Shown: positions 33,554 through 48,993 of the stretch, one piece after another
How positions within the stretch are numbered: the first letter of the stretch is position 1
How the letters are laid out: each line of letters starts with the position of its first letter
Assembly (NCBI RefSeq): GCF_021155765.1
Contig: NC_060105.1
Coordinates: forward strand, 15,223,001 to 15,287,000
Direction: 5' to 3'
DNA: 64,000 bases
Origin: Diprion similis
Lineage: Eukaryota; Arthropoda; Insecta; Hymenoptera; Diprionidae
Translations under genes and position numbers: made by a program
Notes under the pieces: model-generated
The model's input: the letters and a program-made list of their open reading frames with translations, nothing else
Told to the model about the DNA's origin: nothing
The model's database searches: none

Positions 33554-35490
33554 TATTAGCTAAGACATATGGTAAGAGAGCGTAAAGCTCTCTTGAGGTA
33601 ACTACGCGTCGATAAGGAAAGGATGCAGGGAGGGCGCCGCCGTAGTTACCGGCTGGGACGTAACAACAGCAATAAGTAAGCACTGAGATTAAATTAAAAG
33701 AAACTTAGCGATAACAAAAAAAAAGGTAATAGGAAGGTGATGAAACGGTAGCGATAGCGATAGAGGAACGAGGTGATAAGTTACAAGAACGATAGAGAAA
33801 CGATAGAGGTAAAGAAGAAGGAAAGCTGAAGGAAATTTAAGTCAACGAGAGCGAGGTATTAGCCATACTGTCTCCCGGCGGGTCGAGCGTAGAATAGGCA
33901 GAGTTCGGGGTCCGGATCACCGGAATCGCCGTTGTCGTCAGGTGATTCTTCTTCCCTTTGACCGGTCGTTTACTCCCCACTATAATTGGGTCACCCCTCT
34001 GTGACAAAGATCGGTTACGCATTTTCGACGATTACCGCTAGGTGTTACGTCGTTGACACCAACTCGTACGATTCTTCAGCTGCTTCGGCACTACTATCCA
34101 GGTTGCCAATCATTAGGGATTCCCTTGACAGGGGCAGGTACGTAGACTGTCTCTGCAAGGTTACTGAATGGAGTGCAATACCTAATTGTTTGCCTCCACC
34201 GGCTTCGTCGTATGGGCAGTGGCCTTCTACCCACGATATATCACGGAGATCATGCAGTCGCACGACCGCTTACAGCAACTCAATGTCCGTGGATCATGAC
34301 TCACACTGATTGTAGTCCTTACTGATAGGAAGGCTGCGTCGATCCTCAGGACGAGAGCTTTATCAATTCTGGACGTAGTGTTTTGGGGTTGATCCGGCAC
34401 CTGGCCGGTAAGTCGGGGGATGACAGGCTGCGGGCTGACCTGTATGTCATCCTTGCGGCATCCCAGAAAGCTGGCAATCGAATTAGTACGGCAGCTTCAT
34501 CATTACAAAACTGTAGTTGAATTCGTCGGTAGCTAGAAACCGTAGTGGACCGTAGTCCTTGATCAAAGGGTGTTGATCCATTGGTGATCGGGATTGTGGA
34601 CGTCCTGGTACCTGATTAGCTTGCGCCGAGACGCGGAATTACAGAATTTACATAGAAAAATATCAGTACCTAATATTTGTTGCCTATTTTGTATCGAGTT
34701 TTCTTGGAGTACACCGTCAAGGACGCGTTTTACGCTTTTTGGCTTTGTGACGGGTCATTCTAAAATGCCACGCTACACTATACACGGAGATAGTCCTCCT
34801 TATCTCTATCCGCCATAGAGCGAATATCGAAACGTTTTAAGCTAGCTGTAAGCGCTTCAAGCGAATATCGAATTGTACCCTAATTGTAAGTGCGCGTTTT
34901 CTCTCCTACAGCCCTGTAGACGCGCGGTTAGCCGGAGGCTAAATCAAATGAAGAGAACCGAATAAATGTCAAAGTTGCCAATGTGATTTAAATTTATTTC
35001 GTTTTATTAAATTTATTACGTGGGCCAAATAATAAAACATCGCTGGTATTAAAAATTTCGCAATTCTCCGTTAACAAATATTTCTTTCCTCATTCACACA
35101 TTTTTGTTACCATGCTTTGGATGTAAAGAAGTCACATAATGAATACAGCTTCATTCTAAGATATTCCCAACCTTACAATGAGCACAGCTTGATTTTCCAA
35201 TGCTGTTTCGTAAATAATAAATTTGGTACCCTATTATTCTTCACCTAATAAGTAACTAGCCAGGCATTTGAGTAAATGTTGTACCTGGAAAATATACACT
35301 TCTTGATAAACGAATTCCATCGACCGACTATCTATTTAATTTCTAAGTAACTGGACCCTTGTAGATTTTCTTGAAGGCTACAAGTCGCAAACATTTTCGA
35401 GTTTCTTTTACTAATCCTTAAAATAATTTAGAATAACAAGATATAAAACCAGGTAGCTTGCTTACATATTCCAATCAATTATCTTGAAAC
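33554..35490. other. Intergenic, no gene seen
   Basis: The segment 33840-34570 is relatively GC-rich compared with its surroundings and has short frames on both strands (such as 33986-34309). No protein family, splice-supported exon or repeat end could be recognised. It may be a remnant LTR or an unknown element. Confidence 0.35.
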
Positions 35491-35497
35491 CTTAAGG

Positions 35498-35938
35498 AGG
35501 TTCACTAGTTTTAAAAAAAATGCGGGAACAGATTTATTTTTTTAAATATATTTTCCGCATGACTAGAAATATATGTACCTGAACTATTAAAACATTATCG
35601 TTTCCACTGTTCACCCATAATAAAATAAGAGAATTAAATTTTCATGTACGGGTTCTTATGGACGACACAACGTAAAATCGCTTTTTCAAACGAAAACAAT
35701 TATTTAACAAGAAGAAAGTTGAACTAACAAATATTGAAACTACAGAAAACATATTCAGAAAGTAGCATATGAAATTTGAATCGCTTTGCTGCATCGTTTA
35801 CGAGTAATTAACACTATCTTTAGCAAAAGCGTTAGTTTATAGATGCTGTGGAGCATATAGTAGGGTTGGCAAGGAAGACCAACTGCGCCTGAAACTATTC
35901 CTCTGTGTTCCCTGCAGCGACGAAACTAGTGAACCTCT
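35498..35938. mobile_element. Short MITE with AGGTTCACTAGTTT inverted ends
   Basis: GGAGGTTCACTAGTTT near 35498-35512 is inverted as AAACTAGTGAACCTC near 35923-35937. About 440 bp, AT-rich and non-coding. No clear target duplication. Confidence 0.55.
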
Positions 35939-35969
35939 TTCATTTCTTATTATGAAAAATGTGTGTAAG

Positions 35970-36130
35970 GAAGAGGTGGGCAAAATAGGCCTCCTGTACA
36001 ATCAAATGATATTTCAAAAAATATCCATAACGCTTCAAACGTATTTTTGGCCCATAGACAATAAAATTGCGTTGTCGAAATTGATCTAACATTAATCCTC
36101 CCATAAGGAGCCTATTTTGCCTGCCTCTTC
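35970..36130. mobile_element. 161-bp MITE with GAAGAGG-GGGCAAAATAGGC ends
   Basis: GAAGAGGTGGGCAAAATAGGC (35970-35990) is inverted as GCCTATTTTGCCTGCCTCTTC (36110-36130), with 1 mismatch in 21. A compact non-coding hairpin-forming unit. Confidence 0.65.
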
Positions 36131-36893
36131 ACTATATGTGTGTGTGTATGTGTATTTCATTCAATTACAGAAATGAATAATAATGTAACTAAAAGACTTT
36201 GTTTTGTGTATATAGGTTAATCCGTACTCAATTATACGTTTTACAAATTAGGACTCTATATATTATTAGTACTTCGTACATGATGCCGGATCTTATTCTT
36301 GGTTTTCAATTCAACTGGTAAACTAGTTTTCATATGTTGCATGTAACACTTATTATGTACACTGCGATACTTATTTACCAATTTCATTTTTGACTGTTTG
36401 TAGGAATACATTCTACTGGCCGAAACTAATATTTCACTACATCATCTCACGTAAATCGTTTGGAAGGATCATGATTAATCATAATTATCGTCATATTTCG
36501 TAAAGATTGAAATGTAGATGTTTCTTAAGTCAATATTTGTAATCCAAATAGATATTAATTAAGATTAAATAAAACATAACTTGTGACCAGGAAATTGAAA
36601 TAGGTTTTTGGACATCACTTCCCATGAAAAAACGGAAAAAAAAATTTCTTTCGCTAGTTTCTCGAAATCAATTGGTTTTGATGGAATATTCGAACAGAGA
36701 GGTAGGTTTTCAAAAAAAGAAAATTTATTATCAGTATATAGATATTATAATTTATACAAGGACAGTGTTTCATTATTTGACATGCAATTTTGAGGTGATG
36801 TTTTGTTGCCACGTAAAAATGATTTATTATATATTATTACAGTTGCTAATTGTTTGACGAATCAATTGTTAAAACTGTAATATCAATGTCGTG

Positions 36894-39618
36894 TTAGTAC
36901 AAAGAAGCCACATTGTGCAGGACGACGAAGCTAAAGATATAGATTGAAAATTCTTCTACAACTTTTCTACATATTCTCATCACCCATCTGAGATTATGAA
37001 CGAGTTTAGGATCCACACTGCACAATATTAGAACCGCAGATAACACGTTTCCACCCTGCGTTTCTGCTTTGCTGTCAAATAGATGCAGCCGCACCAACAC
37101 CAGTGTAAAGAATGGTACAAGAATATCCTGCAAAATTAAGAGTAATGTGGATAATAATAGATCGTAGATTCTTTAAGCCTTACTCTAAGATTTTATTTCT
37201 TTTATGGTCATTTTCTGATTTTTCACTGACAATACACACCAAATAGACACACTCCAGTTGAACAAAAATTCTCTTTCAGGATATATAGGCATGTAAATTT
37301 TAAAACCCAACTTCGATGCAGTGTTCAAATGAAAGTCATAATAAAAAATGCTATCCAAAATCTTAATAAAAACTTTGATTTACAATTTTTTTTCTTATAT
37401 ATGGGCTGATTTATGACAAAGACTATTGAACTGGATAATTCTCAGTGAGGAAATAGAAGTCATTGTCTTTGGCAAAGCTGTGAAAAGTGGCCAATTACTA
37501 GCACATTCACCTCATGCGCTAATACAATTCATTAGTTGGCAGGAAAAGGAGGAAGTACTCACAATTATAAACTTACCTTGCCACAGAAATGTTGCAGTTG
37601 CAAAAGATACAAGACATTTACGAGAGCTGCAAGGAGTACGAGCGTCCATTTATTTCCAAATACAGTGAATAACAGACCTGCATCGGCAGATTGAACTACT
37701 TTTTTGATAGAAGCATTCTTATTACCATTGTCTGATACATTCATAACTTTATTCGTAACAGTATTGCTCTGCCTCTCATTTTGTACAACATGGTTCGTCA
37801 AAGTGGGGCTATCGTCCATAGATGAACCCTTGCGCCTATGTAAATTATTTGGCAATGACTGGTTCAGGGTTAGGCAATCTTGCTGTTCTAAGTAAATTTC
37901 AACCAAATCGTCATTCTTCGGTTGGGTCAGGTGAGGATGAACATCTGCAAAAAATATTGTAGTGATGGTGGAGAGTTCGAATTTCTTAAAAATCTTCATA
38001 TATAGACGAAAGTCCAACAGGTTAAATTTTATACAATGTTTCTTGAATAAATATAGCAATATTTCAAATTCAATCATACTGATTTGATTCATACTTCAGA
38101 TTTCATGTTGTAAAAAAATGTCGGATATTAAAATAAAAAATTTCATTGCTGGTCTTACAGAACTGTGATTAGCAATGAAGATCTCCATTCTATAAACCTC
38201 TAGCATACCTTTCAAGCCCGTTACTACAGAGTGGAGACAATTTTGCACAAATAAAATTCCATGACTTTTCCTGTCAAAAAAATAAAAATTCCCTGTCATT
38301 TTTCCACAACACTTGGGTAATGTTTGGCCGCTTTTGTAACCAAAAGCTCTAGAAATTGTGCACCTCCAATATAGAAACATGGATTAAAAAAAACACATAG
38401 TATTGCTTCGTTTCAAACAAATAATTAGAAATTGAACAATACCATATCAGAGAGTTAAATTAACTGAACTTGCGAAGTATAGTTGAGGTTTTAAAAGAAT
38501 TTATAAAATTAGTACATTTATCCCAGTGGTCCATCATAATTCTAACCTTTCTTGATAGACAAAATTCCCTGACTATTCCTTGTTTTCCTGGTCTGCCGCC
38601 ACCCTGTACTGTCGCGCGTGAGATCTGTATATGTATACACTTGTCAGCATCGCCTATGTAGATGCTGACAAAACTTTGATGGTAATTCTGTATACATTAA
38701 CAAGGAAATTTATTTGCTTGTGAAAGTACACTAGATGCTTATTAATTGGTATGCCAAGGTATGTATCTCTATCTAAATTTATTTATGTGAAACACGATAC
38801 GCGGCACTAGACTCGTTGGTTTTATCGAATAAATTGTACTATTAGAGTTAATATAAGAGTAATTGGTCTTGGACCATATGCAAACTAAACTCTTACGTTA
38901 AAACCAAAAAAATTACAATACATGACTAAATTTCAAAGCTACTACGCAATATCCTTTACTGACGATGTTAAAAACTTTCAATCACATTGTATATACTTTG
39001 AACAATTTGAAAACTCCTCTTGCCCTTTGAGGAGCATTAGAAATATTAGTTAGAGGAAGTGCAGACAAATTTTTAATTAGAAATAGGGACAAACTCACCA
39101 AATGTATGTTGTTTTCAATGAGTATTTGAGCATTGTAATGTTAGATTATGAATGAATTGACATCTAATTGCCATCTACATCACTTATAAATGAAAGTGAA
39201 AAATTATTGCATATCATGATGTTAAATCACGCCAAACAAATTACCACGGTATTAAAAGACTTGATCTTTTGATAATCTTTGAATGTACTGTCACAAACAT
39301 AAATCAAATATATAAGGGAAATTTTCGAATCGATCGATTCTCCATTTGACAGCATGTAATAACAATTCAATTTCTCTCTTCCGACCTGGAATCGTGCAGT
39401 TTGACCAATAAATTTGCAGTTAGGTTAAAGTAATATTAGTAAACATTACATACAATATTCATCGTACATACGTCCACTGATAGTCATTACAAAATTACCA
39501 AATAATTATTACCCTCGTGTCCGATACGCTTCCCACTTGTAATTCTTTGTAGTCGCGTCTCTGAATTTTCCAAAATTCGTCTACGTCGAGCCTCTCGTCT
39601 AGCAGTGGCGTCTGCCAT
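36894..39618 (-). CDS. CAMLG: CAMLG / GET2-type receptor subunit for tail-anchored protein insertion
   Basis: Exons on the minus strand: 39618-39513, 37944-37577, 37127-36894, giving 235 aa. Both introns have GT...AG ends and matching phases. CAMLG partners WRB/GET1 in the ER membrane and receives tail-anchored proteins from TRC40/GET3. The N-terminus MADATARREARRRRILENSE reproduces the family's arginine-rich Get3-binding helix (R-R-x-x-x-x-N-S-E). A poorly conserved Asn/Ser-rich linker follows. Hydrophobic segments lie at about 135-152 (WTLVLLAALVNVLYLLQL), 160-174 (ILVPFFTLVLV) and 211-230 (EEFSIYIFSFVVLH), as in the three-helix family. AATAAA on the minus strand (36828-36823) lies 66 nt past the stop. 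The long first intron is 1.57 kb. The assignment rests on both ends of the protein; the middle is not diagnostic. Confidence 0.82.
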
Positions 39619-39699
39619 GTTTATTTAGTCCATGAAGTAAAATCACTAGTGAAGTCGTAAAGTTTTATAAAATGGAACAACCGCTCCATATACTTAGCC

Positions 39700-41260
39700 G
39701 TTTATTCATACTCTCAACAGTTTATTTTTTTAACAGTTTGTTGGTGTTTGATAGAGTTCCCAACGTTTGATAGTCAATTGTTTAAGTCGTTAGCATTAAA
39801 ACAAATTCGGATAGGGAATTCAATTGACGTCATCCCTCCACGATTGTATTTTGGGATCGAATTGAGCTCGACTTGTGCGTGATCGTTTTTTGGTGTTTGA
39901 CGGGTATTGACTAGCGCTTGTTCAACCTCTAATAGCCTTCCGATTATCTGTGAAAATTGCAAACAAAATTCTCTACCCCCCGCCCAAAAAAAGAAAAAAA
40001 ATTGATTATAGCACCTGGAACGTAAGGGACAGTTCCAATGTTCGTGACCGTTAGGGTGTTCTCCCATGGTACGGAAATCGTTCCGGCGGAACTATCGCTA
40101 GCAAATCATAACCGATGCTTTCAGCGCTAAATTTGAAATACATCAATATGATTGGGTGAGCAGTTCCGGGTCCATGAATTCCGTATCATGTGCGAAGAGC
40201 ATTTTAGAGACCCGGATTTCGGATTACTCACACAAGCATACCCTATGTGTCCCTGAGCGAGTCAAGCGTGACACTCTTGTCATTTTAGAGGTTGAAGGAC
40301 GTCGTCTAAAATGATGATTATAGATTGTTCATACATTAGGATATAATGTGCATCGTAACGTTCATGGGTTTTCGGAGCGCCTTCCTTAAGAAAACGATAT
40401 ACCGGTCTTCGACCTGAATGAAAATAAATTTTTTTATTTATTCTCTGAATGTGAAAAAGCTGCTCCGTTTCAAGGGAAGAAGGCGTTGATGATGGTTTCT
40501 TTGTCAAAGTCCCTGTCTCTGTCTGTCCGTTGCTACGTTTTACAGACTAGGGCATTCGGTTTGTCATCCACGGTTCTACACAAATGCTGGGAATAATGCC
40601 GTTACTGTGCATAAACAAATTTTGACTTGCTGTACCGTAGCTGCGCTTACACTATTCTTAAAGATTTAGGTGTTACCATGGAGATTAACGCGTGTTACGC
40701 ACGCAAAGATGCATTTCACGGACGATGCCGGACGCACTTTTCCATCTACAGACCCCATGCATACGGAACGGAACGCCAGGAAAGGTTCTGATTGGTGCTG
40801 AAAAGTAACTAGATTTCCGTACCATAGGAAAGCACCCTAACCACTTCGATAGAATGCTGAATGCTGGCGGAGCTCCATACTCCATACACTTAGTCCCTCA
40901 TTGAGAACCGAATGAGTTGATTCTTTTTTTAATCATTTGGAGACGTTTGTTAGTTGGTTCCCCTCGTTTGTGAATTAGTAGTTCGATTGTTATTAATGAA
41001 ACAAATTTGGCTAGGGAATTTGTGTGATGCTAGCTCCTCATGATTGCAATTTGCCCTGAACTGCCTAGACGAACTTCTTTTATGGATAACGACTCAACTA
41101 TTGGCTTACAAACGACGCGAAATCACCTTAAATCACCTACAAACGACGTACAAAAAATTCCATACAAGTAGAACCGAATTGGATCGCAAATTGCAATCAT
41201 AAGAGACTAACATCGCACGAATTCCCTAGTCAAATTTGTTTTATTGGAAACTTTCCAGCA
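39700..41260. repeat. Repeat cluster related to the 49.0-49.7 kb tandem array
   Basis: Blocks like ACAAATTYGGATAGGGAATT followed by a conserved GATCGAATT-containing segment occur on the plus strand at about 39797-39870 and 40985-41055, and inverted at about 41155-41250. A GAATGAGTTGATTCTTTTTT end lies near 40907-40930. These are the same modules found at 48994-50867. No gene was seen. Confidence 0.6.
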
Positions 41261-41334
41261 ACAACACCAAGTGACACAAAACGCCACTGTGTCAAACACG
41301 GCGCTTTCCAACCACAACACAGAACGACACAGTC

Positions 41335-41707
41335 GGTGCTGAAAACTTCCAAGACAGAGACAGAGCTAGTCGCAAACTCGGGAGCGCAAAAGAGATAAAA
41401 GATTGTTGATAGCACCGGAAGTTGACTTCCGAATGCATCCTTAGGGTGCGTTTCGAAATTAGCTTTCAGTGCTGTCAACAATCTTTTATCTCTTTTGTGC
41501 CGGCGAGTTTGTGGTTCGCTTTGCCTCTGTCCTAAGGAGTTTTTAGCGCTGTCAGCTAATTTCGGAATGCACCCTAAGGGTGCGTTCCGATATTAACTGC
41601 CAGTGCTGTCAACAATCTTTTATCTCTGTTGCTCCATCAAGTGTATGAGTAGCTCTGCCTCTGTTCTAGGGAATTTTTAGCTTTGTCAGGTAATTTCGGA
41701 ACGCACC
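41335..41707. repeat. Cluster of three ~130-bp MITE copies (two tandem, one inverted)
   Basis: Copies at 41444-41574 and 41578-41707 both start GGGTGCGTT and end with TAATTTCGGAA(C/T)GCACC. Both carry GTGCTGTCAACAATCTTTTATCTC and GCCTCTGT. An inverted, more diverged copy precedes them at about 41335-41440. Direct tandem packing of MITEs is uncommon. Confidence 0.7.
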
Positions 41708-41734
41708 TTCAGTATCGTCGGCTCAGCGTCAAGA

Positions 41735-42885
41735 TAATATTTTATGGCCAGTAACAAGCAGCAGCAGTTTAGTAACTTACTAGATGTTACTGACCATTGG
41801 TCTAGTAATTCGACTCAGTAGCATCGTTGCTCATGAATCTGCCGCTCTGCTGTTCGGATCACGGTTCGCATGAATGAACTTCAAGCAGCAAAAACTTGCA
41901 CCGGAAGTGTTAGTAACTTTCAGAGACTTGCTGCTGCTGATACGTTTTACTAGAGCATATACAGTATGGAGGAAGCTTGGCGACGGAAAAAGTGTCCACG
42001 AGCCGGCGAAAGACAGGGACATAGTAAGACGAGTATTTCACTCTTTCTACAGCAAGAGCGTACCTATCGTAATTGAGTGCCCCAAGCACTGCGGCGATAT
42101 TGTAATACGAAGACCATGTCCTATTCATGCAAATGCACTAGGGGGTCAGGCTATGGAAACAGGTCGGTAAAGTGTTGAGAAATATATGATTGAGTGACAC
42201 AAAATTGTTGATACAAACCCTATCATAACCTAAAAAATGAGTAACGTAAAACCTACCGATGAAAACTAATACAATCCTTCTATAACATCTTGCTCAAGTT
42301 TGCTCGTAAAAACATTTCCCTGTCATGATTTCATTCATCAAGTATTGAAGTCTGCTATAATATAAGCAGTGTTTATAAGCTTACAAGGTATGTTCAACAA
42401 ACCCAGGGCGCCGGGGCCCTGTGCAACGAGCGTGAGTGTTCGGGGCGCTGACATCAGTTAACCAATCGCGAGCGTGCGAAACAGAGAAAGGTACTCGTCT
42501 TAATATTCCCTTCTCTGTGCCGTTTTCCACTTACACGAAAGGGTATACAAGGCTTCCTCCATACTGTATATGCTATAAGGTTTTACTGCCCATGGAATCT
42601 TACCTTAGTAACTTTCAGTTAATTGCTGCTGCTGTAAGGGGTAAAAGGTATGTAAAGGATAAGATTTCATAGGCAACAAAAAGTAGCAGCAGCAGCAACA
42701 GCAATTCACTGAAAGTCACTAGCATTTCGGACGCAAGTTTTTGAAACTAACATCCGAACAGCAGAGCCGCAAATTCATGAGCAACGCTGCTACCGCATCG
42801 AATTACTAGACCAATGTTTTTATTAACATCTAGTAAGTTACTAAACTGCTGCTGGTTTTTACTGCCCATGAAATCCTACCTTTAA
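41735..42885. mobile_element. 1.15 kb fold-back element with CAGCAGCAG-rich arms
   Basis: The left arm (about 41735-41985) is the inverse of the right arm (about 42535-42885). Landmarks are AGCAGCAGTTTAGTAACTTAC, GACCAATG-TCTAGTAATTCGA, GCTCATGAAT and ATATACAGTATGGAGGAAGC. The central about 550 bp is non-coding. The arms differ by small indels. Confidence 0.7.
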
Positions 42886-43171
42886 ACATTGAGTCTCACC
42901 CTGTTGAACTGCAGTGACTGCCGTATACCGTGGTACTCAGGCGGAACCGTTAACCATATAAAGGAAAGAAGAAGACTGGCATAGACACACCCTTCAAATG
43001 TCACTCTTTTTGTTGTTTGAACATAGTAGACAAATTTAACAATCAACGACATTAGTCATCGTCCATTATTATTTCGTGACATTCCAATAAGTGTTACTAT
43101 ATTTCAAGTAAACCAATTGTCAATTTAGGATTTATATTGCGTCGGTTTTGGGTGTACCGCTGGCATTCACC

Positions 43172-45688
<2,517 letters not shown>

Positions 45689-46908
45689 TCTATCGAGCTG
45701 TACGAGGACTATTACGATTGTGATTAGGAAAGAAAAACATAATAACAAGCTGCAATGGCCAATGTCGCGTCAAATGTTATCTTTTTTTGCAATCTAAAAT
45801 TGTCATCTCAAAGATTCTAGAAGTTGATTTATTTGTTCTCAAACATACATAGATCCTTTATTTTTGTCACACAGTTGACTAACTTCGAACTAATTGTTAT
45901 TATTCCCTTTCGATTTTTTTAATACGCCAGCCATTTCATTTTAGTTTGCCACATCAATGCGAATTAATTTGATATTCAATTTGCAATTATTATTTATTTT
46001 GAAGAAAAGAAGTGATGTCATAAATGTGTAAAATGAGAAAATGTGTGCGTCTGCTACTTTGCTACCGTCTGCAAAGTGAAACGTCCTTAAAGTGTTTTGC
46101 GCGTCGTGCGTAACGTTAATTCGATATAAATTTTCTTGTAATGTGATCGATTTGAGAAAGTGCATTTTGGTCAGCTAGAGCGATAAATTATAATAAGAAT
46201 TGGTAATCGAATAATTCGCAAAATATAATCTCAAAGCCTGTTTCGCCGTGCAATAAATGAATGAAAAATCTGTAAGATACTTATTCAGCACTAGCTCACC
46301 AAAGCACACTTTCCGAAAATCACACGATCATTCTACGAGAAATTCCAAAATTGATTCAAAGTTTCACGAAAGAACAAGCTCATAGAAACTGTTAAATCGG
46401 TTACATGACAAAATCCTCAAAATACCTTAAACACCTATTTAAAAATGATGAAATACGTTATATACCGCAATGAAAGTTTATTGCCTGATGTTAATGCGTG
46501 ACAACGTATTTGCGTGGCTTATAGATATCGATAAAGTCAATGGTAAATGAAAGAAGACTACCTATAAAAATATATTTCCCCATAATAATTATCATTTTCT
46601 TTTATTCATTACTAATATCGCACTCAAACTTGATTACAGGAAACAAATTAAGATTTTTTTTGTAACAATTCTGATAATGTATTAGTAGTACAAAATCGCT
46701 TGAATTCAATATTTCAATATGTTGCGATTGAAGGACTATTAGGTACTTAATTCAGTATGGTGATCTATTTGATCAAAGACTGCGAATTTTTAGATGAATC
46801 AATTATTGCTGTAAAAAACGTTATCAAGAGACTCAGCAGAGTATCGCACCAAGTAAATTGAAAAAAAAAAAAAATTCATTTATGAGCCATAATTCACGAC
46901 TAAAGGGA
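45689..46908. other. CAPZB 3' UTR and intergenic DNA
   Basis: The first about 580 nt, up to just past the AATAAA at 46252, are the likely 3' UTR of the capping protein gene. The remainder is AT-rich with no recognised feature. Confidence 0.5.
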
Positions 46909-48993
46909 CCAAACCCGAGTATGCGTAGTGCCGCGATCAGTCTTATAAATTGCCTCCCACGGACTAGCCAGCGTAATACCTCGCTAAAATCCAACCGAGA
47001 ATTTCTTTACCGGAATCTCGTCCGACGCATAGTTTTTAAATTATAAGTGATTGCGCTAGGCCAATTCGAGTGCAGTATTTCATGCGGATTTGCCGCCACG
47101 GAAATTGCCGTTTTGTTCGTCCGGGTGAATTATGACTATTCGTTTATGAATTAAATATCGGCACTTCCCCTCTCTCGCTGCTGATCCCTTCTCGGCCGCT
47201 GGCCGGTATTGTTGCACATACACGGGCGTACACTCTTGTGTGACAATAGAAGCGCATCTCCAGCGGCTAATATTACGAAACGCACATCTACGAATAAAAA
47301 TGAAAATAAATCTCAAAATGAATCAGAAAATGTAAGATTCAATGGTATAAATTTCTCTCAATCATGGTCATCATCATCATTCTATGCATAATAAGAATTT
47401 TAGATGATTAGTATGACTCGAGAATCCAATACCCATTGAATCGAGCTGGATTGAAACCATCAGATTAATGCTTCCTGTACATTTTTAGTATATTTGCAAC
47501 AGAAATTTTTCACTAGTTTCAAATTAATCATCAACGTCAGATTTTTGAGGAATGCGGATCGAGGATGCGGCAACGAGTAAACAAGTTAAAATTATTGAGA
47601 TCAGTGTGGTACAATTTGGCTGGTTTAACCGGGTAAAATAGTTAACATGGTTAGTTACCTCGGTCTAAACGTTTAGCCGATTTGGCCGGTTAATCTGGTG
47701 AAAAATTATAATTTGCTTAATCAGCTGATGCTCTATAAATTCCCGTACTCTGGTGGAGTATTATAATTTTCTTAATTAGCTAATGATCGATAAATTTCAG
47801 CATTCAAATCAAACGGTTCCGCTATACATGCTTGTTGATTGACCAAACTACAAATATCAGAAATTCAATTAAAATTCAAAGAACTGTAAAATTGTAATCT
47901 ATGAAGAATTTTGAATATGTAGGAGGTACAAATGACCACGAAAGGTTCGACCAAAATTATTTCTTTGGTAAGCACTGTGTTGAACGTTGAATTATCGACC
48001 TTCATTCGTGATCTTCTCCAGAATACCCATGTTTTGATACAAGAATATCAATAAGTAACATTTTCCGATACGGAGTTACTATCGGAGTGATCAGTTAATG
48101 ATTATTTACAGCTGAGTCATTTGATTCAACTAGTGAAATTTATCCAGCATCAGCTGATTGAGCGAATTATGATTTCTCACCGGATTAATCGGCCAAATCG
48201 GTTAGCAAAATCAACCGGTTAATCGATTAACTGGTTAAGTCAAAAGCTAATTAATCAAATTAACTATTTTAATCGGTTAACCGACCAAATTGCACGGCAC
48301 CGATTGTAATAGTTTAACATAAGCTGCCACTCTAGATCCGCATCACTCAACAAACTGATGTTGATGATTTCATTTAAAACTAGTGCAAAATTTCTGTTGC
48401 ATTTCTGTACACTGAAAAAGTACGGGAAGCATTATTTTGAAGATTACAGGCCACCTTGTTTAAATGAGTAATTATGAATTTCCACGGCCTACTAATCATC
48501 TGAATTCCCTGTTATGCATACAACGATCATTGTGAGTATTTTATAACATAAATCTTACATTTCACGATTTTTTTGGCGATTTATCTTTATTTTCACTCGT
48601 AGATGTGTGTTTCGTGGTATTATGAAGCCGGGGATGCTCTTCTGTTCACACACACTAGTGCCCGCCCATATGTGTGTGGCCAGCACCGTGGACCGCGGCG
48701 ACAATACAGACCTGTAGCGCCGGAGAGGGGCTCAGGAGCGAATGAGGGGAAGTTCCGATATTTAATTTGGATGTGAAGAATAATAATTTATCCACGGAAC
48801 AAAATGGCAATTTCCGTGGCGGCTAATTCGGATGAAATGCTGCACTCGGATTGGCCTAGCGCAACCGCGTATAATTCAAAAACTATGCGTCGTACAAGGT
48901 TCGGGTAAGGAAATTCTCGGTTGGATTTTAGCGAGGTATCACGCTGGCTAGTCCGTGGAAAGCAATTTAGAGACAGCCCGTATACAGGTTTGG
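46909..48993. mobile_element. 2.1 kb palindromic fold-back element
   Basis: Left arm 46909 to about 47750 is the inverse of about 48125-48993, both tipped by CCAAACC. Inverted landmarks are CACGGACTAGCCAGCGT, CTCGCTAAAATCCAACCGAG, GACGCATAGTTTTT, CGGATTTGCCGCCACGGAAA-like and CCGATTTGGCCGGTTAATC. The arms differ by many small changes and are therefore old. The spacer is about 375 bp. Its inner part is rich in CGGTTAA-type motifs. No gene. Confidence 0.8.

Noticed and set aside
38096..38380. 94-codon minus-strand frame as an extra CAMLG exon
   Set aside because: It lies in intron 1, and exons 1 and 2 already join in phase; no acceptor/donor pair fits a coding exon here.
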